This document shows, one piece after another, positions 1 to 9,339 of a DNA stretch of 64,000 bases (positions are counted from its first letter, which is position 1; the number at the start of each line of letters is the position of its first letter). The translations under genes were made by a program, and so were the position numbers. The stretch comes from Draconibacterium mangrovi (GTDB lineage Bacteria > Bacteroidota > Bacteroidia > Bacteroidales > Prolixibacteraceae): NCBI RefSeq assembly GCF_010586825.1, contig NZ_JAAAGB010000001.1:1054001-1118000 (forward strand), in the 5' to 3' direction. The notes below the pieces were generated by a model. It was not told where the DNA came from, searched no databases, and saw only the letters and a program-made list of their open reading frames with translations.

Positions 1-1
1 T

Positions 2-604
2 TACATTTCGGAAGAAATGGAAAACAAATTGATCGATGCCATAAAAACAGAAATGGAAACACATCCGGTTGATGTGATCGTTTTTGTTGATTACGACAAA
101 GGTGTGGTTACGCCAAGTTTATTTAAAACCATTAACGAACTGGCGCAGGAAAAAGGCATCCCGACCTCTGTTGATCCAAAGAAACGCAACTTTAGCAACT
201 ATAAAAATGTATCGCTTTTTAAGCCCAACTTTAAAGAGTTTGTTGAAGGTACAAGGTTCCCGCTAAAAAAAGGCGACCTCGAAAACCTGAAAAAAGCAGC
301 TGAAACCTTTAAAGCAGAGCACCAGTTAAAATTGATACTCATAACACTTTCAGAACTGGGAGTTTTTATCATCAATGGTGAAGAAGAACAATATTACCCG
401 GTTGCAATTCGCGATATTGCTGATGTTTCGGGTGCCGGCGATACTGTAATAGCAGTGGCCAGTCTGGCAATGGCAGCAGGGCTCCCGCCAAAAATAATCG
501 CACTGCTGTCGAACCTGGCAGGCGGATTAGTTTGCGAGAAAGTCGGGGTTGTTCCGGTTGATCAAACACAGCTGAAAAAAGAGATGAAATCTCAAAAAAT
601 TTGA
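2..604 (+). CDS. PfkB-family sugar kinase, HldE/RfaE kinase-domain type (5' partial)
   Basis: The gene enters from the left edge: the frame is open from base 2, upstream of the first in-window ATG at 17, so the N-terminus is missing. The C-terminal PfkB signature DVSGAGDT is visible about 60 residues before the end and contains the catalytic Asp. The segment VDPKKRNFSNYKNVSLFKPN matches the region of D-glycero-beta-D-manno-heptose-7-phosphate kinases that precedes the nucleotide-binding half. The family phosphorylates ADP-heptose precursors for lipopolysaccharide core or related sugars. No cytidylyltransferase domain follows, so this is the kinase-only (RfaE1) arrangement. Family confidence is high; the exact substrate is inferred. 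Confidence 0.8.
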   Translation, partial: YISEEMENKLIDAIKTEMETHPVDVIVFVDYDKGVVTPSLFKTINELAQEKGIPTSVDPKKRNFSNYKNVSLFKPNFKEFVEGTRFPLKKGDLENLKKAAETFKAEHQLKLILITLSELGVFIINGEEEQYYPVAIRDIADVSGAGDTVIAVASLAMAAGLPPKIIALLSNLAGGLVCEKVGVVPVDQTQLKKEMKSQKI

Positions 605-668
605 GCGCTTTTCTGTTCAAATCCAAGCGCTTACCAAATTATCCCCCGGCCTGCCCCTAAAATTTCAC

Positions 669-696
669 TTTGGTTAATGGTAAATTGTTAACTTTG
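669..696 (+). promoter_or_regulatory. Bacteroidota-type promoter of parAB
   Basis: TAACTTTG at 689-696 fits the -7 consensus TAnnTTTG. A TTTGG at 669-673 sits at about the right distance for the -33 element. The predicted transcript start is near 703, ahead of the parA ATG at 728. Confidence 0.5.
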
Positions 697-727
697 AAAC
701 CGCTCAAGAATAAAAAAGACGCTATAA

Positions 728-1528
728 ATGGGAAAAATAATTTCGTTAGCAAACCAGAAGGGAGGAGTTGGTAAAACAACCACAACAATTAATCTGGCTG
801 CAAGTCTGGCAGTACTTGAACAGAAGGTTCTGATTATTGACGCCGACCCGCAGGCAAATGCCACATCGGGTTTAGGATTCGACCTGAGAAATGTTCAATC
901 GAGTATTTACGAATGTATTGTAAATGAAGTAGAAGCCGACAAAGCTATTTTAGCTACCGGTATCGATAACCTGGATATAATTCCTTCTCACATTGATTTG
1001 GTTGGTGCTGAAATTGAAATGCTAAACCTGCCGAACCGTGAGAAAGTGCTAAAATCAGCATTGGAAACGATAAAAGACAAGTACGATTTTATTTTTATCG
1101 ACTGCTCACCATCATTGGGATTAATTACGGTAAATGCCCTTACCGCGTCTGATTCTGTTATCATTCCGGTTCAGTGCGAATATTTTGCATTGGAAGGACT
1201 TGGAAAACTGCTGAATACAATTAAGATTATTCAGAACCGTTTGAACCCGGAACTGGAAATCGAAGGATTCCTGCTTACCATGTACGACGGCCGTTTAAAC
1301 CTGTCGAACCAGGTGTTGGAAGAAGTAAAACACCACTTCCAGGAAATGGTATTCGACACTGTAATTCAGCGTAACGTAAAATTAAGTGAAGCACCCAGCT
1401 ACGGAAAACCGGTGGTACTTTACGATGCAAGCTCAAAAGGAGCAATTAACCACATGAACCTGGCGCGCGAAATATTACAGCGCAATGCCATGACTAAAAT
1501 GTCGAAAGACAATGTTGTTATAAATTAA
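728..1528 (+). CDS. parA: Chromosome-partitioning ATPase ParA (Soj)
   Basis: This 266-residue protein has the deviant Walker A motif KGGVGKTTT at residues 11-19, DADPQ about 20 residues later, and the Walker B-like FIFIDCSPSLG near residue 123, as in ParA/Soj/MinD ATPases. ParA binds DNA as an ATP dimer and, with ParB, segregates the chromosomal origin region. Length is normal for a chromosomal Soj. parB follows after 16 bases, the standard operon. A promoter of the host type lies just upstream. The chromosomal role is inferred from the partner and the surrounding housekeeping genes. Confidence 0.95.
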   Translation: MGKIISLANQKGGVGKTTTTINLAASLAVLEQKVLIIDADPQANATSGLGFDLRNVQSSIYECIVNEVEADKAILATGIDNLDIIPSHIDLVGAEIEMLNLPNREKVLKSALETIKDKYDFIFIDCSPSLGLITVNALTASDSVIIPVQCEYFALEGLGKLLNTIKIIQNRLNPELEIEGFLLTMYDGRLNLSNQVLEEVKHHFQEMVFDTVIQRNVKLSEAPSYGKPVVLYDASSKGAINHMNLAREILQRNAMTKMSKDNVVIN

Positions 1529-1544
1529 ACATTCTTAAGTAAGT

Positions 1545-2411
1545 ATGATGGCAAAAAGGAATGCACTTGGAAGAGGATTAGGCGCATTGATCGACGATGC
1601 TGAAAAAATGCAGCAAGGCGCCGGACTGGATGAAATTGAATTAAGCAAGATTGAAGCAAATCCTTTTCAACCCCGCACAAAATTTGACGAAGAGGCACTG
1701 GCAGAGCTTTCAGCCTCGATCAAAGAAATTGGATTGATACAGCCCATTACCTTACGAAAAGTTGGTGACAACAAATACCAGATCATTGCCGGAGAACGTC
1801 GTTTCAGAGCATCGCAACTGGCAGGGTTGAATAAAATACCGGCTTATGTGCGCAAAGCCAAAGATGATGGTATGCTGGAAATGGCGCTGGTTGAAAACAT
1901 TCAGCGTGAAGACCTCGATTCCATTGAAATTGCACTAAGCTACCAACGCCTGATGGATGAGTTGGAATACACGCAGGAAGAACTGAGTGGCCGTGTAGGT
2001 AAAAAACGCTCTACCATTGCCAACTACCTGCGTTTACTAAAACTTCCGGCCATTGTCCAGAAAGGATTGATCGACAAAGAAATATCGATGGGTCATGCGC
2101 GTGCTATTATTAATATTGATGATGCTGATACGCAGATCATGATCTTCGAACAGATTATTAAACACGGGCTTTCGGTTCGGAAAGTTGAAGAGGTTGTTCG
2201 CGATTTAAATTCAGGCGAAGAAAAAGCAGGCGATTCAAAAAAACCTAAGTTCCCGAAAGAATTTAAGTTAATTAAAACGCAGCTTGACCAGATTTTTAGT
2301 AGACAAATCGACTTCTCGATGAACGAGAAAGGAAAAGGAAAGATTACCATCCCGTTTAGGTCGGAAGCCGACCTGGAAAGAATTGTTAAAATAATTGAAA
2401 ATCAAAAATAA
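1545..2411 (+). CDS. parB: Chromosome-partitioning protein ParB
   Basis: The 288-residue protein begins with the chromosomal ParB signature (RNALGRGLGALI), followed by the ParB/Srx CTP-binding region with GERRFRAS near residue 85 and the helix-turn-helix stretch ALSYQRLMDELEYTQEELS. ParB loads at parS sites and spreads by CTP-dependent sliding, recruiting ParA and SMC. Two adjacent ATG codons (1545, 1548) could start it; both follow parA closely. I did not find an obvious 16-bp parS in the window. The family assignment is certain. Confidence 0.95.
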   Translation: MMAKRNALGRGLGALIDDAEKMQQGAGLDEIELSKIEANPFQPRTKFDEEALAELSASIKEIGLIQPITLRKVGDNKYQIIAGERRFRASQLAGLNKIPAYVRKAKDDGMLEMALVENIQREDLDSIEIALSYQRLMDELEYTQEELSGRVGKKRSTIANYLRLLKLPAIVQKGLIDKEISMGHARAIINIDDADTQIMIFEQIIKHGLSVRKVEEVVRDLNSGEEKAGDSKKPKFPKEFKLIKTQLDQIFSRQIDFSMNEKGKGKITIPFRSEADLERIVKIIENQK

Positions 2412-2446
2412 ACCTTAAGAATCACACAATTACTAAGGGTATTTTC

Positions 2447-2455
2447 TATTTTTGC
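2447..2455 (+). promoter_or_regulatory. -7 promoter element ahead of the DUF5683 gene
   Basis: TATTTTTGC matches TAnnTTTG plus the frequent following C. It covers the TTG at 2452 that would otherwise be an upstream start codon, so translation should start downstream, at GTG 2470. No good -33 TTG is seen. Confidence 0.45.
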
Positions 2456-2469
2456 GCAAAATTATTAGT

Positions 2470-3111
2470 GTGATTAAACGCGTTTTTTTTTCTAAAATAT
2501 TGCTTCTTAGCCTGCCATTGTTTTTCAGCATTACTATGTTGGGGCAAACCACTGCGCAGGATTCCGCTTTTATTGCACAGGCAAATGAAGTACCTACAAA
2601 GGTTGAACATTCGCCTAAAAAAGCCACCCTCTATTCAACATTTTTACCGGGACTTGGACAGGCTTACAACAAAAAATACTGGAAAATTCCTTTGGTTTAT
2701 GCCGGTTTCGGGACCATTGGTTATTTTATTCACTGGAATAACGACAATTACAAGATTATGCGCCAGGCATATGCCGATTTAACGGATGGGGATGGACCAT
2801 ATGGAATAGAGGATCCAACAAATTCGTATATGGATTTGGAGGCGACGCAGTATTACGACTTAAATAATCCTACGCATTACAACAATTTTAAAACCGGGCT
2901 CGACAAACAACAAAGTTACTACCGGCGGAATCGCGACTTGCTAATTATCAGCATTATTGGATTTTACGGGCTGAATATTATCGATGCCAGTGTAGATGCG
3001 CACTTGTACGATTTTGACATCAGCGAAGACCTTACATTTAACTGGCAGCCTACAATGCAATACCAGGATTTTCAATACGTTTATGGTGTAAGCTGTACCT
3101 TTACTTTTTAA
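2470..3111 (+). CDS. DUF5683 family membrane/secreted protein
   Basis: The predicted protein is about 213 residues from GTG 2470. The open frame extends to a TTG at 2452, but that codon lies inside a -7 promoter element, so the GTG is preferred. It has an N-terminal signal-like segment (KILLLSLPLFFSITMLG). The region KKATLYSTFLPGLGQAYNKK followed by a hydrophobic GTIGYF segment is characteristic of the DUF5683 family, which is common in Bacteroidota beside parAB and lytic transglycosylases. Function is unknown. The next gene starts 2 bases after its stop, so the two are probably co-transcribed and envelope-related. Confidence 0.75.
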   Translation: MIKRVFFSKILLLSLPLFFSITMLGQTTAQDSAFIAQANEVPTKVEHSPKKATLYSTFLPGLGQAYNKKYWKIPLVYAGFGTIGYFIHWNNDNYKIMRQAYADLTDGDGPYGIEDPTNSYMDLEATQYYDLNNPTHYNNFKTGLDKQQSYYRRNRDLLIISIIGFYGLNIIDASVDAHLYDFDISEDLTFNWQPTMQYQDFQYVYGVSCTFTF

Positions 3112-3112
3112 C

Positions 3113-4702
3113 ATGAGACACATTATCATTTATATATTTTCGCTATTTCTTTTTACCAATGCGTTGGCACAGGAAGCTGACACCGCACTTACATTAGATG
3201 ACCTGAAACTGGAAGCAGATACCACCGGTTTTAACGCATTGGATGTTGAAGATATGCTGAATCCCATTTTTTCGGATCAGATGGACAGCATGATGAGCTC
3301 GTGGGATATTCAGAACCGCTTTAACTTCGATAACTCAGAAGTGCGAACACTTGATTTCCCTAAAAACCTGCCCGATTCAGTTTACATTAACCGTTTAAAA
3401 GAAATTGAGCAGGTTGTTGATCTGTCGTACAATTCGGTGGTAAAAAACTACCTGCAAATGTATACCGAAAAGCGTCGCGACCTGGTTGAAGTAATGCTTG
3501 GATTATCGGCTTACTACTTCCCTATTTTTGAGGAAACGCTGGACAAATACTATATGCCACTGGAGATAAAATACCTGGCTATTATTGAGTCGGCACTAAA
3601 TCCAACGGCACGCTCGCGGGTTGGCGCAAACGGACTGTGGCAGTTTATGTACGGCACTGCCCGCAACATGAAACTGGAAATTACCTCGTTTGTTGACGAG
3701 CGCCGCGACCCGATAAAAGCAACCGATGCTGCAGCACGCTACCTTACCAAACTACACGATATTTATGGCGACTGGCATTTGGCCATTGCCGCTTATAACT
3801 GTGGCCCAGGAAATGTAAACCGTGCCATCCGCCGCTCGGGAGGAAAAAGAAATTACTGGGAAATCTATTACCGTCTGCCTCGCGAAACCAGAGGTTACGT
3901 ACCGGCATTTATTGCGGCAACTTATACTTTCGAATATTACAAGGAGCACAACTTAGTCCCACGTTTCCCGGAGATCGAACTGTCGGTTGATACCGTGATG
4001 GTGAACGACTATCTGCATTTTGATCAGGTAAGTGCAAAACTACATATCGAGAAGGAAGAATTACGTGCATTAAATCCGATGTACCGCCGCGATGTGATTC
4101 CGGCTAAGGCAAGCAAGCCATATCCGTTGGTTTTACCGAATGATGTGATTTTGGATTTTGTTGACCTGGACACAGCAATTTTTGCTTTCGAGCGCAACAA
4201 ATACTTCCCCAACAATACCTTAATGGACCCAACAAGCAGCAACAGCAGCTATTTTACGCCTGTTGATATTAAGGGAAAAGCAAAAGTTGTTTACACCGTT
4301 AAAGCAGGCGATAACGTTGGTTTTATCTCGTCGTGGTTTCATGTGCGTACTTCCGATTTGAGGTATTGGAACAACATTAACCGCGATATAATTCGTGTGG
4401 GCCAGAAACTGGCTATTTACGTTCCTGAAAAAGACAAGGAGAAGTACGAGCAGGTTGCCAGCATGAGTTTTGCTCAAAAACAAGCTTCTATCGGCAAAAC
4501 ATCAACACCTGCAACAACGAGCACTTCGAAACCACTTGATCCGAATTTCGAATATTACACCGTACGTAAAGGAGATACTTTGTGGGATATTGCTCAGAAA
4601 TATGCAGGAATATCGGCTGATGAAATCATGCGGCTAAATGAGCTCAAAAACGATCGTGGATTGTATATCGGCCAGAAATTAAAGATCAAACGAAAAGGGT
4701 AA
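3113..4702 (+). CDS. Membrane-bound lytic murein transglycosylase with two LysM domains (MltD-like)
   Basis: The 529-residue protein has a signal peptide (residues 1-19, cleaving after NALAQ), an SLT transglycosylase domain at about 140-290 and two C-terminal LysM modules (about 389-435 and 480-529). The catalytic Glu lies in AIIESALNP (E159), and the family motif GANGLWQFM follows. It cleaves the MurNAc-GlcNAc bond of peptidoglycan to 1,6-anhydro products, with the LysM repeats binding glycan. It is 2 bases downstream of the DUF5683 gene. It is not a lipoprotein by sequence, unlike E. coli MltD. Confidence 0.9.
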   Translation: MRHIIIYIFSLFLFTNALAQEADTALTLDDLKLEADTTGFNALDVEDMLNPIFSDQMDSMMSSWDIQNRFNFDNSEVRTLDFPKNLPDSVYINRLKEIEQVVDLSYNSVVKNYLQMYTEKRRDLVEVMLGLSAYYFPIFEETLDKYYMPLEIKYLAIIESALNPTARSRVGANGLWQFMYGTARNMKLEITSFVDERRDPIKATDAAARYLTKLHDIYGDWHLAIAAYNCGPGNVNRAIRRSGGKRNYWEIYYRLPRETRGYVPAFIAATYTFEYYKEHNLVPRFPEIELSVDTVMVNDYLHFDQVSAKLHIEKEELRALNPMYRRDVIPAKASKPYPLVLPNDVILDFVDLDTAIFAFERNKYFPNNTLMDPTSSNSSYFTPVDIKGKAKVVYTVKAGDNVGFISSWFHVRTSDLRYWNNINRDIIRVGQKLAIYVPEKDKEKYEQVASMSFAQKQASIGKTSTPATTSTSKPLDPNFEYYTVRKGDTLWDIAQKYAGISADEIMRLNELKNDRGLYIGQKLKIKRKG

Positions 4703-4708
4703 TCCCAA

Positions 4709-5305
4709 TTATTTTTGACTGTCGAGTTGCTTTCTTCTGCGTATACGTTTTGGTCCGTACCACAACCAAAATCCGGTTACACTAAACAACAATAACGCCA
4801 AACCAGTGATGCTGGAATAAAAAAGTTTCAGCCCGCCATCGGTGCGAAACCAGTGATCGAGCACCGAACCATCGTGTATATTTTCGATTAAATCCGACCA
4901 GCGGCGTTCAATTTGTAAAACGTCTCCCGTTGCACCGTCTAACTGAATACCCCAGTAGCCTTCGTTAAACACAAATTTTACCATCCCCTTCTTTTGCCGA
5001 ACATCAATTTTATCCAGTTCGGGTACGGTTTCAGCAGAAATAGAATCACGGTAAACCTGAAGCGCAATACTTTGCAATCGTTCCAGGGGCAGCCATTCGC
5101 TCAACTCGGTTGAAGTTCCCTTTTGCGATTTGGGCAGAATAAGACCACCACTGTTCTTTTTCCACGTCAATAAAATTCCGGAAATGGCAACGAATAAGAT
5201 AAATACAAATAATACAAGGCCTGTAATCCGGTGTATCTTTCTGAAATTCCGAATCAGTTTTGCTTGTTTTGCTCTGCTGGGATTTTGGCTCATACGAATA
5301 AACAA
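4709..5305 (-). CDS. PepSY-associated transmembrane protein
   Basis: The 198-residue protein has a basic N-terminus with FRKIHRITGLVLFVFILFVA as the first membrane helix, a periplasmic PepSY-like stretch (the NEGYWGIQLDGATGDVLQIE strand pair), the motif IHDGSVLDHWF, and a final helix ending in GFWLWYGPKR. This is the compact PepSY_TM architecture found near metal-uptake and cytochrome genes. The GFWLWYGP end and the early His suggest haem or metal-reductase relatives, but no reductase domain is present. It converges with the transglycosylase gene, leaving only 6 bases between stops. Confidence 0.75.
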   Translation of the reverse strand: MFIRMSQNPSRAKQAKLIRNFRKIHRITGLVLFVFILFVAISGILLTWKKNSGGLILPKSQKGTSTELSEWLPLERLQSIALQVYRDSISAETVPELDKIDVRQKKGMVKFVFNEGYWGIQLDGATGDVLQIERRWSDLIENIHDGSVLDHWFRTDGGLKLFYSSITGLALLLFSVTGFWLWYGPKRIRRRKQLDSQK

Positions 5306-5377
5306 ATGGTTAGTTGGCCGTAACTCTTTTTGGTTTTCCGGCTATAATTTTGGAGCCAAAAATAACAGAATTTCCCC

Positions 5378-6598
5378 TTATTTTACCTGAAGCGGAATTT
5401 GCACATTAAACGACTCACCTTTCTTTGTCGGGTTGATATTGATGATGGAACAAGCTGCGTAAAGAACCTGTGGATTTCCTTCTTCGTCAATTAACATTTG
5501 TGGACGCTCCAAACGATCGACCTTTATGGTGTCGCCCGATTGCAACACCACTTGCTTTTTCATAAAAAACGGATCGGCAGGTTTTGTCCATTTTATTCCG
5601 TCGATTGACTCAAGAATTGCCAAACCCGGATCGCCTCCTGTTATTTTGCCCGAAAAATCCTTAAAAACTGCATAAAATTTCTGCTGCGTTTTGTGGTACC
5701 AAACATACGGGTCTTCGGCCGATGCGATTTTCCCATCCTCAGTTCTGAAATCAAAAATAATGTCATCAAGTGGCGTAAACGGCCCTGTTGGAGAGTCGGA
5801 AAGTGCCACACCATGCACGCCGCGCCAGTTCGGATCGTAAAGGTTTCCTTTAAAGTACAGCAAGTATTTTCCATCAGCCGGGCGGTAAGTTACTGCCGGA
5901 TTCACCACAATAATATTGTCGGGTTTTGGCTGCGTTCCTTCCGGCGACGGATTAACAATATTATCCGGTTTTACCCGGGTTCGGGGCGCCAACAATGGCT
6001 CGTCGGGGCGGATAAAATTACCTTCCACCAGATCCTCGAAACTATCAAATTCAATAACTGAAATTTTTTGGTTTTGCTGAACACGGTTGCGTTTACTCAG
6101 CTTTTCGCCGGGAGAACCTACGGGCTGCACCCCCGGATCTTTCGAGCCAATATAATAGAGGTAATATTTCCCTTTGAATTTTTTGAGGTGCGGATTCGAC
6201 ACCATTTGAGCGTCCCAGGCTGTGCTGTCGCCATTGAGCGCCTGCCCGCGCAATACTATCTTTTTAAACTTAAAATCACGGTCGGGATAATCCGAAACGG
6301 CATAAGCCAGCTTCGAATGCAGCACCCAACCATCGGTAAATGCCGGCAATGAGTCGCCACATTCAAAAACATTGTAAATCATGTGGTATTTACCGTCGTC
6401 GCCTTTTAATACGCTACCACCCCAAACAAAACGATCGGGATCGTTAAGCACTGAAGGCCCGGTAAGAATATTTCCATTAACCACAGCATCAATCGGCAAT
6501 GCCTCAATACTTAATTTTTCAGAACTTTTATTGTTACATCCTGAAATGGCAAGGAGAAAAATAAACCCGATAAAAGTGTGCAATACGTTCTTTTGCAT
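5378..6598 (-). CDS. Glycoside-hydrolase-like beta-propeller lipoprotein (GH43/62/68/117 clan type)
   Basis: A 406-residue lipoprotein: signal peptide with lipobox LAISGC (Cys at about 21). The body shows repeating strands typical of five-bladed propeller glycosidases: WGGSVLKGDDGKYHMIYN, WDAQMVSNPHLKKFKGKYYL, NPAVTYRPADGKYLLYFKG, EDPYVWYHKTQQKFYAVFKD, ERPQMLI. The acidic residues beginning such blades are the usual catalytic positions in this clan. The role is probably outer-membrane-anchored removal of a sugar from a plant or algal glycan. Substrate cannot be read from sequence. It stands alone, without a SusCD pair next to it. Confidence 0.65.
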   Translation of the reverse strand: MQKNVLHTFIGFIFLLAISGCNNKSSEKLSIEALPIDAVVNGNILTGPSVLNDPDRFVWGGSVLKGDDGKYHMIYNVFECGDSLPAFTDGWVLHSKLAYAVSDYPDRDFKFKKIVLRGQALNGDSTAWDAQMVSNPHLKKFKGKYYLYYIGSKDPGVQPVGSPGEKLSKRNRVQQNQKISVIEFDSFEDLVEGNFIRPDEPLLAPRTRVKPDNIVNPSPEGTQPKPDNIIVVNPAVTYRPADGKYLLYFKGNLYDPNWRGVHGVALSDSPTGPFTPLDDIIFDFRTEDGKIASAEDPYVWYHKTQQKFYAVFKDFSGKITGGDPGLAILESIDGIKWTKPADPFFMKKQVVLQSGDTIKVDRLERPQMLIDEEGNPQVLYAACSIININPTKKGESFNVQIPLQVK

Positions 6599-6681
6599 TT
6601 TATTCGATTTATTGGTTGAAAAATAACGTGCATGGTTTATACAAAAAACTCATATAAACACTTACAATTATTCCTGTGAAG

Positions 6682-7476
6682 CTATTGAATATTAATCTTC
6701 TGCCCCAGCGCTTTTATCTCCTGCTCCAGTTTATTGCGTTTTTTTATGGCTTTCGATAAAGCCAGTGCATCGCGAACAGCTTCTTTGTCGTAGGTTTCCA
6801 GAATAATATAATAGTATTCCTTACCCAGGAAAACAGCTTTCAGGTTCCGGTCAACATTGTTGGCAATAAACTCGATCACACCGTTGTCTTTTCCGTTTCG
6901 GTACGATACTTTTTCCCATTTGGCTTCCATAAAATCGCTGCGGTGGTTATCAACCGAACCAACCGGAATTTCCTCGGTCTTGGCATCGTCACCACTATCA
7001 TACACCCGCAGCCCGGTATGATTAAGCCAGTTTTCGCCATGATAATTACTGCTTAAATACAATTCGCCTCGTTCATCCAAATGTACCTGAATATATGAGC
7101 GGTCCCACGCCCGTTTAAAGGTCTGGCGTTTGTGAATGTATTGTGCGTAACGATCGAATTCTGTTTTTTCTTTTACAAACGATTTCTCCAACTCTGCCAC
7201 CTGTACTTCAACCGTATCAAGCTCGGCCTCTTTTCGCTGCATAACCTGGAAACGAACTTCCTGCAAAAGGTTTTTAGCTGCATTTGCCGAATACACCGCT
7301 TCGGGGTATAAAATTGAAATACTGTCTAACTGACCAATAGCAGCAGCAGTGTCGTTTTTCACCAGCAGATTTTTAGCCAGATCGATCTTTACACGCGCCT
7401 TATCTTCATCCGAGGGTCCACATGAAACAAAAATTATTAGCACTAAAAGCACCAGGTATTGAGCAGAAATCTTCAT
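6682..7476 (-). CDS. Hypothetical lipoprotein with central coiled coil
   Basis: The 264-residue protein has a lipoprotein signal (LVLLVLIIFVSC, Cys near residue 19) and a helical N-terminal part with a TPR-like feel (KNLLVKNDTAAAIGQLDSIS). A charged coiled coil follows (about 80-115), then a mixed region with repeated aromatic strand patterns (YIQVHLDERGELYLSSNY), and a helical end. I do not recognise a named domain. Bacteroidota carry many such envelope lipoproteins. It is transcribed alone, divergently from the methyltransferase gene at 7564. Confidence 0.6.
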   Translation of the reverse strand: MKISAQYLVLLVLIIFVSCGPSDEDKARVKIDLAKNLLVKNDTAAAIGQLDSISILYPEAVYSANAAKNLLQEVRFQVMQRKEAELDTVEVQVAELEKSFVKEKTEFDRYAQYIHKRQTFKRAWDRSYIQVHLDERGELYLSSNYHGENWLNHTGLRVYDSGDDAKTEEIPVGSVDNHRSDFMEAKWEKVSYRNGKDNGVIEFIANNVDRNLKAVFLGKEYYYIILETYDKEAVRDALALSKAIKKRNKLEQEIKALGQKINIQ

Positions 7477-7563
7477 TCGTTTTTAATTGTTTATTTTTGG
7501 CAACTCACCTTTTGTACAAAAGTAGTATTTTAAATAGTAACGAAGAAAAGCCGGTTTATTATC

Positions 7564-8079
7564 ATGAACACCAATTCCGTAGAGTTTTTTAATTCAAAGG
7601 ACGAAGAGAAATTCCCTGAAACCAGTGCCATAATTATCGCTGCCTGGCACTTGTCGAATTCTGAGAATATCGGCAAGATCATTCGGCTGGCTCATAACCT
7701 CGGCGCTGCAGAGGTTTTGTTTGTGCGTGAATCGGAAAATCATCGTGAATCGAAAATTAAAAAGACTGCCGGTTTTTCGTACGATCAGATGAAGTGGCGT
7801 TTTATTTCGGAAAACGATTTTATTGAACTATTGAATGCCGGTTATCAGCTTACCATTTTAGAAACCTGCGAAGGAGCCACAAATATTTACCGCGAAAAAT
7901 TGCCACAAAAAACCATACTGCTTGCCGGTAGCGAATCGCACGGGCTACCGGAAAACATTATCAAAATGGCCAATAAAAGTGTTTATATTCCCATGCCCGG
8001 AGGCTGCAAATCGTTAAATATTTCCAATGCATTGTCGGTTGCGGCATTCGAGTGGTACCGCCAGCAAACCTGTGTTTAA
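7564..8079 (+). CDS. TrmH/SpoU-family RNA 2'-O-methyltransferase
   Basis: The 171-residue protein has the SpoU fold motifs: NSENIGKIIRLAHNLGA (motif 1), LLAGSESHGLPE (motif 2) and IPMPGGCKSLNISNALSVA (motif 3, forming the SAM-binding trefoil knot). These enzymes methylate the ribose 2'-OH of tRNA or rRNA. It lacks the N-terminal substrate-binding extension of RlmB, so it is a small TrmL/TrmH-like form. The target nucleotide is not deducible. Confidence 0.85.
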   Translation: MNTNSVEFFNSKDEEKFPETSAIIIAAWHLSNSENIGKIIRLAHNLGAAEVLFVRESENHRESKIKKTAGFSYDQMKWRFISENDFIELLNAGYQLTILETCEGATNIYREKLPQKTILLAGSESHGLPENIIKMANKSVYIPMPGGCKSLNISNALSVAAFEWYRQQTCV

Positions 8080-8195
8080 ATTAGCGGTCTCATTGCCGGT
8101 TAATTCGTTATCATTTTACAAAATTGAAATAACTTTAACTTCATGCTCATAATTATAGATTTTTTCTATCTTTAAATCAAAAATCGACTTACGCC

Positions 8196-9137
8196 ATGAT
8201 TACCCTAACCCAATTAGAGTACATAACTGCCGTTGACACCCATCGTCATTTTGGCAAAGCTGCCGAGTCTTGTTTTATTACTCAGCCAACACTTTCCATG
8301 CAAATTAAAAAGCTGGAAGAAGACCTCGAAATCATTATTTTCGACAGAAGTAAACAACCACTTATCCCAACCGACGTTGGTGTTCGTATTATTGAACAGG
8401 CGAGGGTGGTTTTAAAACAAGCCGAAGAAATAAATAACATTGTAAAAGACCACAAAAACCAGGTTTCAGGAATGTTGCGCATTGGTATTATACCAACGCT
8501 GGCCCCCTACTTACTACCAATTTTTGTTGGAAATTACAAAAAGAAATATCCAAATATTTTCATTAAAGTTGTGGAAGCAACTACTGAAAATATTATCAAT
8601 CTTTTGCATAAAGACCTTATCGATGTTGGTATTCTGGTAACTCCTCTACATGAAGAAAAGATACTTGAAAAGCCTTTATTTTACGAGGAAATGCTTATTT
8701 ATGCCAACAGCGGACACAAATTGCACAAGCAAAAAGAAATTACGGTTGAGGATATTGCAACACCCGAAATTTGGTTGTTGAGCGACGGGCACTGTTTCCG
8801 CGACCAGGTGATCAATCTGTGTTCGTATATGGGAACTACCGATAGCCAGTTGCCATTTCATTTTGAGGCCGGATCGTTGGAAACATTGATGAATATTGTT
8901 GACCGCGAAGGAGGAATAACACTTATTCCGGAGTTGGCTAAAGCCACAATGTCGCAAAAAAGAGCTTACAACGTGGAGAACTTCACCAGCATAAAACCAC
9001 TGCGTGAAGTTAGCCTGGTGTACTCGCGGCACTATGCAAAACACAAGTTGATTAACCTGCTTTGGCGTGAAATTAAAGATTCGGTTCCGCAAGAGTTACA
9101 AGACGAAAACCGTGGAACAATCGTAGAATGGCGCTAA
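8196..9137 (+). CDS. oxyR: Hydrogen peroxide-responsive LysR regulator OxyR
   Basis: The 313-residue LysR-type regulator has an N-terminal winged helix (residues 1-60) and a substrate-like sensor domain. The redox motif SDGHCFRDQ...LC places cysteines at 200 and 209, matching the peroxide-sensing pair of E. coli OxyR (GHCLRDQ...FC). The SLETLMNIV segment after it is also OxyR-like. Oxidation to the disulfide activates transcription of peroxide-defence genes. No catalase or Dps gene is adjacent, so it acts in trans. A weak hairpin (9182-9202) may terminate it ahead of the tRNA. Confidence 0.9.
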   Translation: MITLTQLEYITAVDTHRHFGKAAESCFITQPTLSMQIKKLEEDLEIIIFDRSKQPLIPTDVGVRIIEQARVVLKQAEEINNIVKDHKNQVSGMLRIGIIPTLAPYLLPIFVGNYKKKYPNIFIKVVEATTENIINLLHKDLIDVGILVTPLHEEKILEKPLFYEEMLIYANSGHKLHKQKEITVEDIATPEIWLLSDGHCFRDQVINLCSYMGTTDSQLPFHFEAGSLETLMNIVDREGGITLIPELAKATMSQKRAYNVENFTSIKPLREVSLVYSRHYAKHKLINLLWREIKDSVPQELQDENRGTIVEWR

Positions 9138-9206
9138 TTACATGTTGAAAACAGTAGTATTGATTGTTAAATAAAACTTACTTCCGAATTTTTCTTTCGG
9201 AATTTA

Positions 9207-9236
9207 TTGCAAAATAAAATTTTTATATATCTTTGC
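9207..9236 (+). promoter_or_regulatory. Promoter of tRNA-Leu
   Basis: TTG at 9207-9209 and TATCTTTGC at 9228-9236 fit the -33/-7 pattern with 18 bases between. The tRNA begins 11 bases further on. This is one of the cleaner sigma-A promoters in the window. Confidence 0.6.
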
Positions 9237-9246
9237 GCCGCAATTC

Positions 9247-9327
9247 GCGGATGTGGCGGAATTGGTAGACGCGCTAGACTTAGGATCTAGTACCTATGGT
9301 GTGGGGGTTCGAGTCCCTTCATCCGCA
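9247..9327 (+). tRNA. tRNA-Leu (anticodon UAG)
   Basis: The acceptor stem GCGGATG (9247-9253) pairs with CATCCGC (9320-9326), leaving discriminator A. The anticodon stem CTAGA/TCTAG encloses loop CTTAGGA with anticodon TAG. A long variable arm and the T-loop TTCGAGT follow, as expected for a class II leucine tRNA. CCA is not encoded. A strong terminator follows. Confidence 0.95.
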
Positions 9328-9339
9328 CTCAAAAAAAAC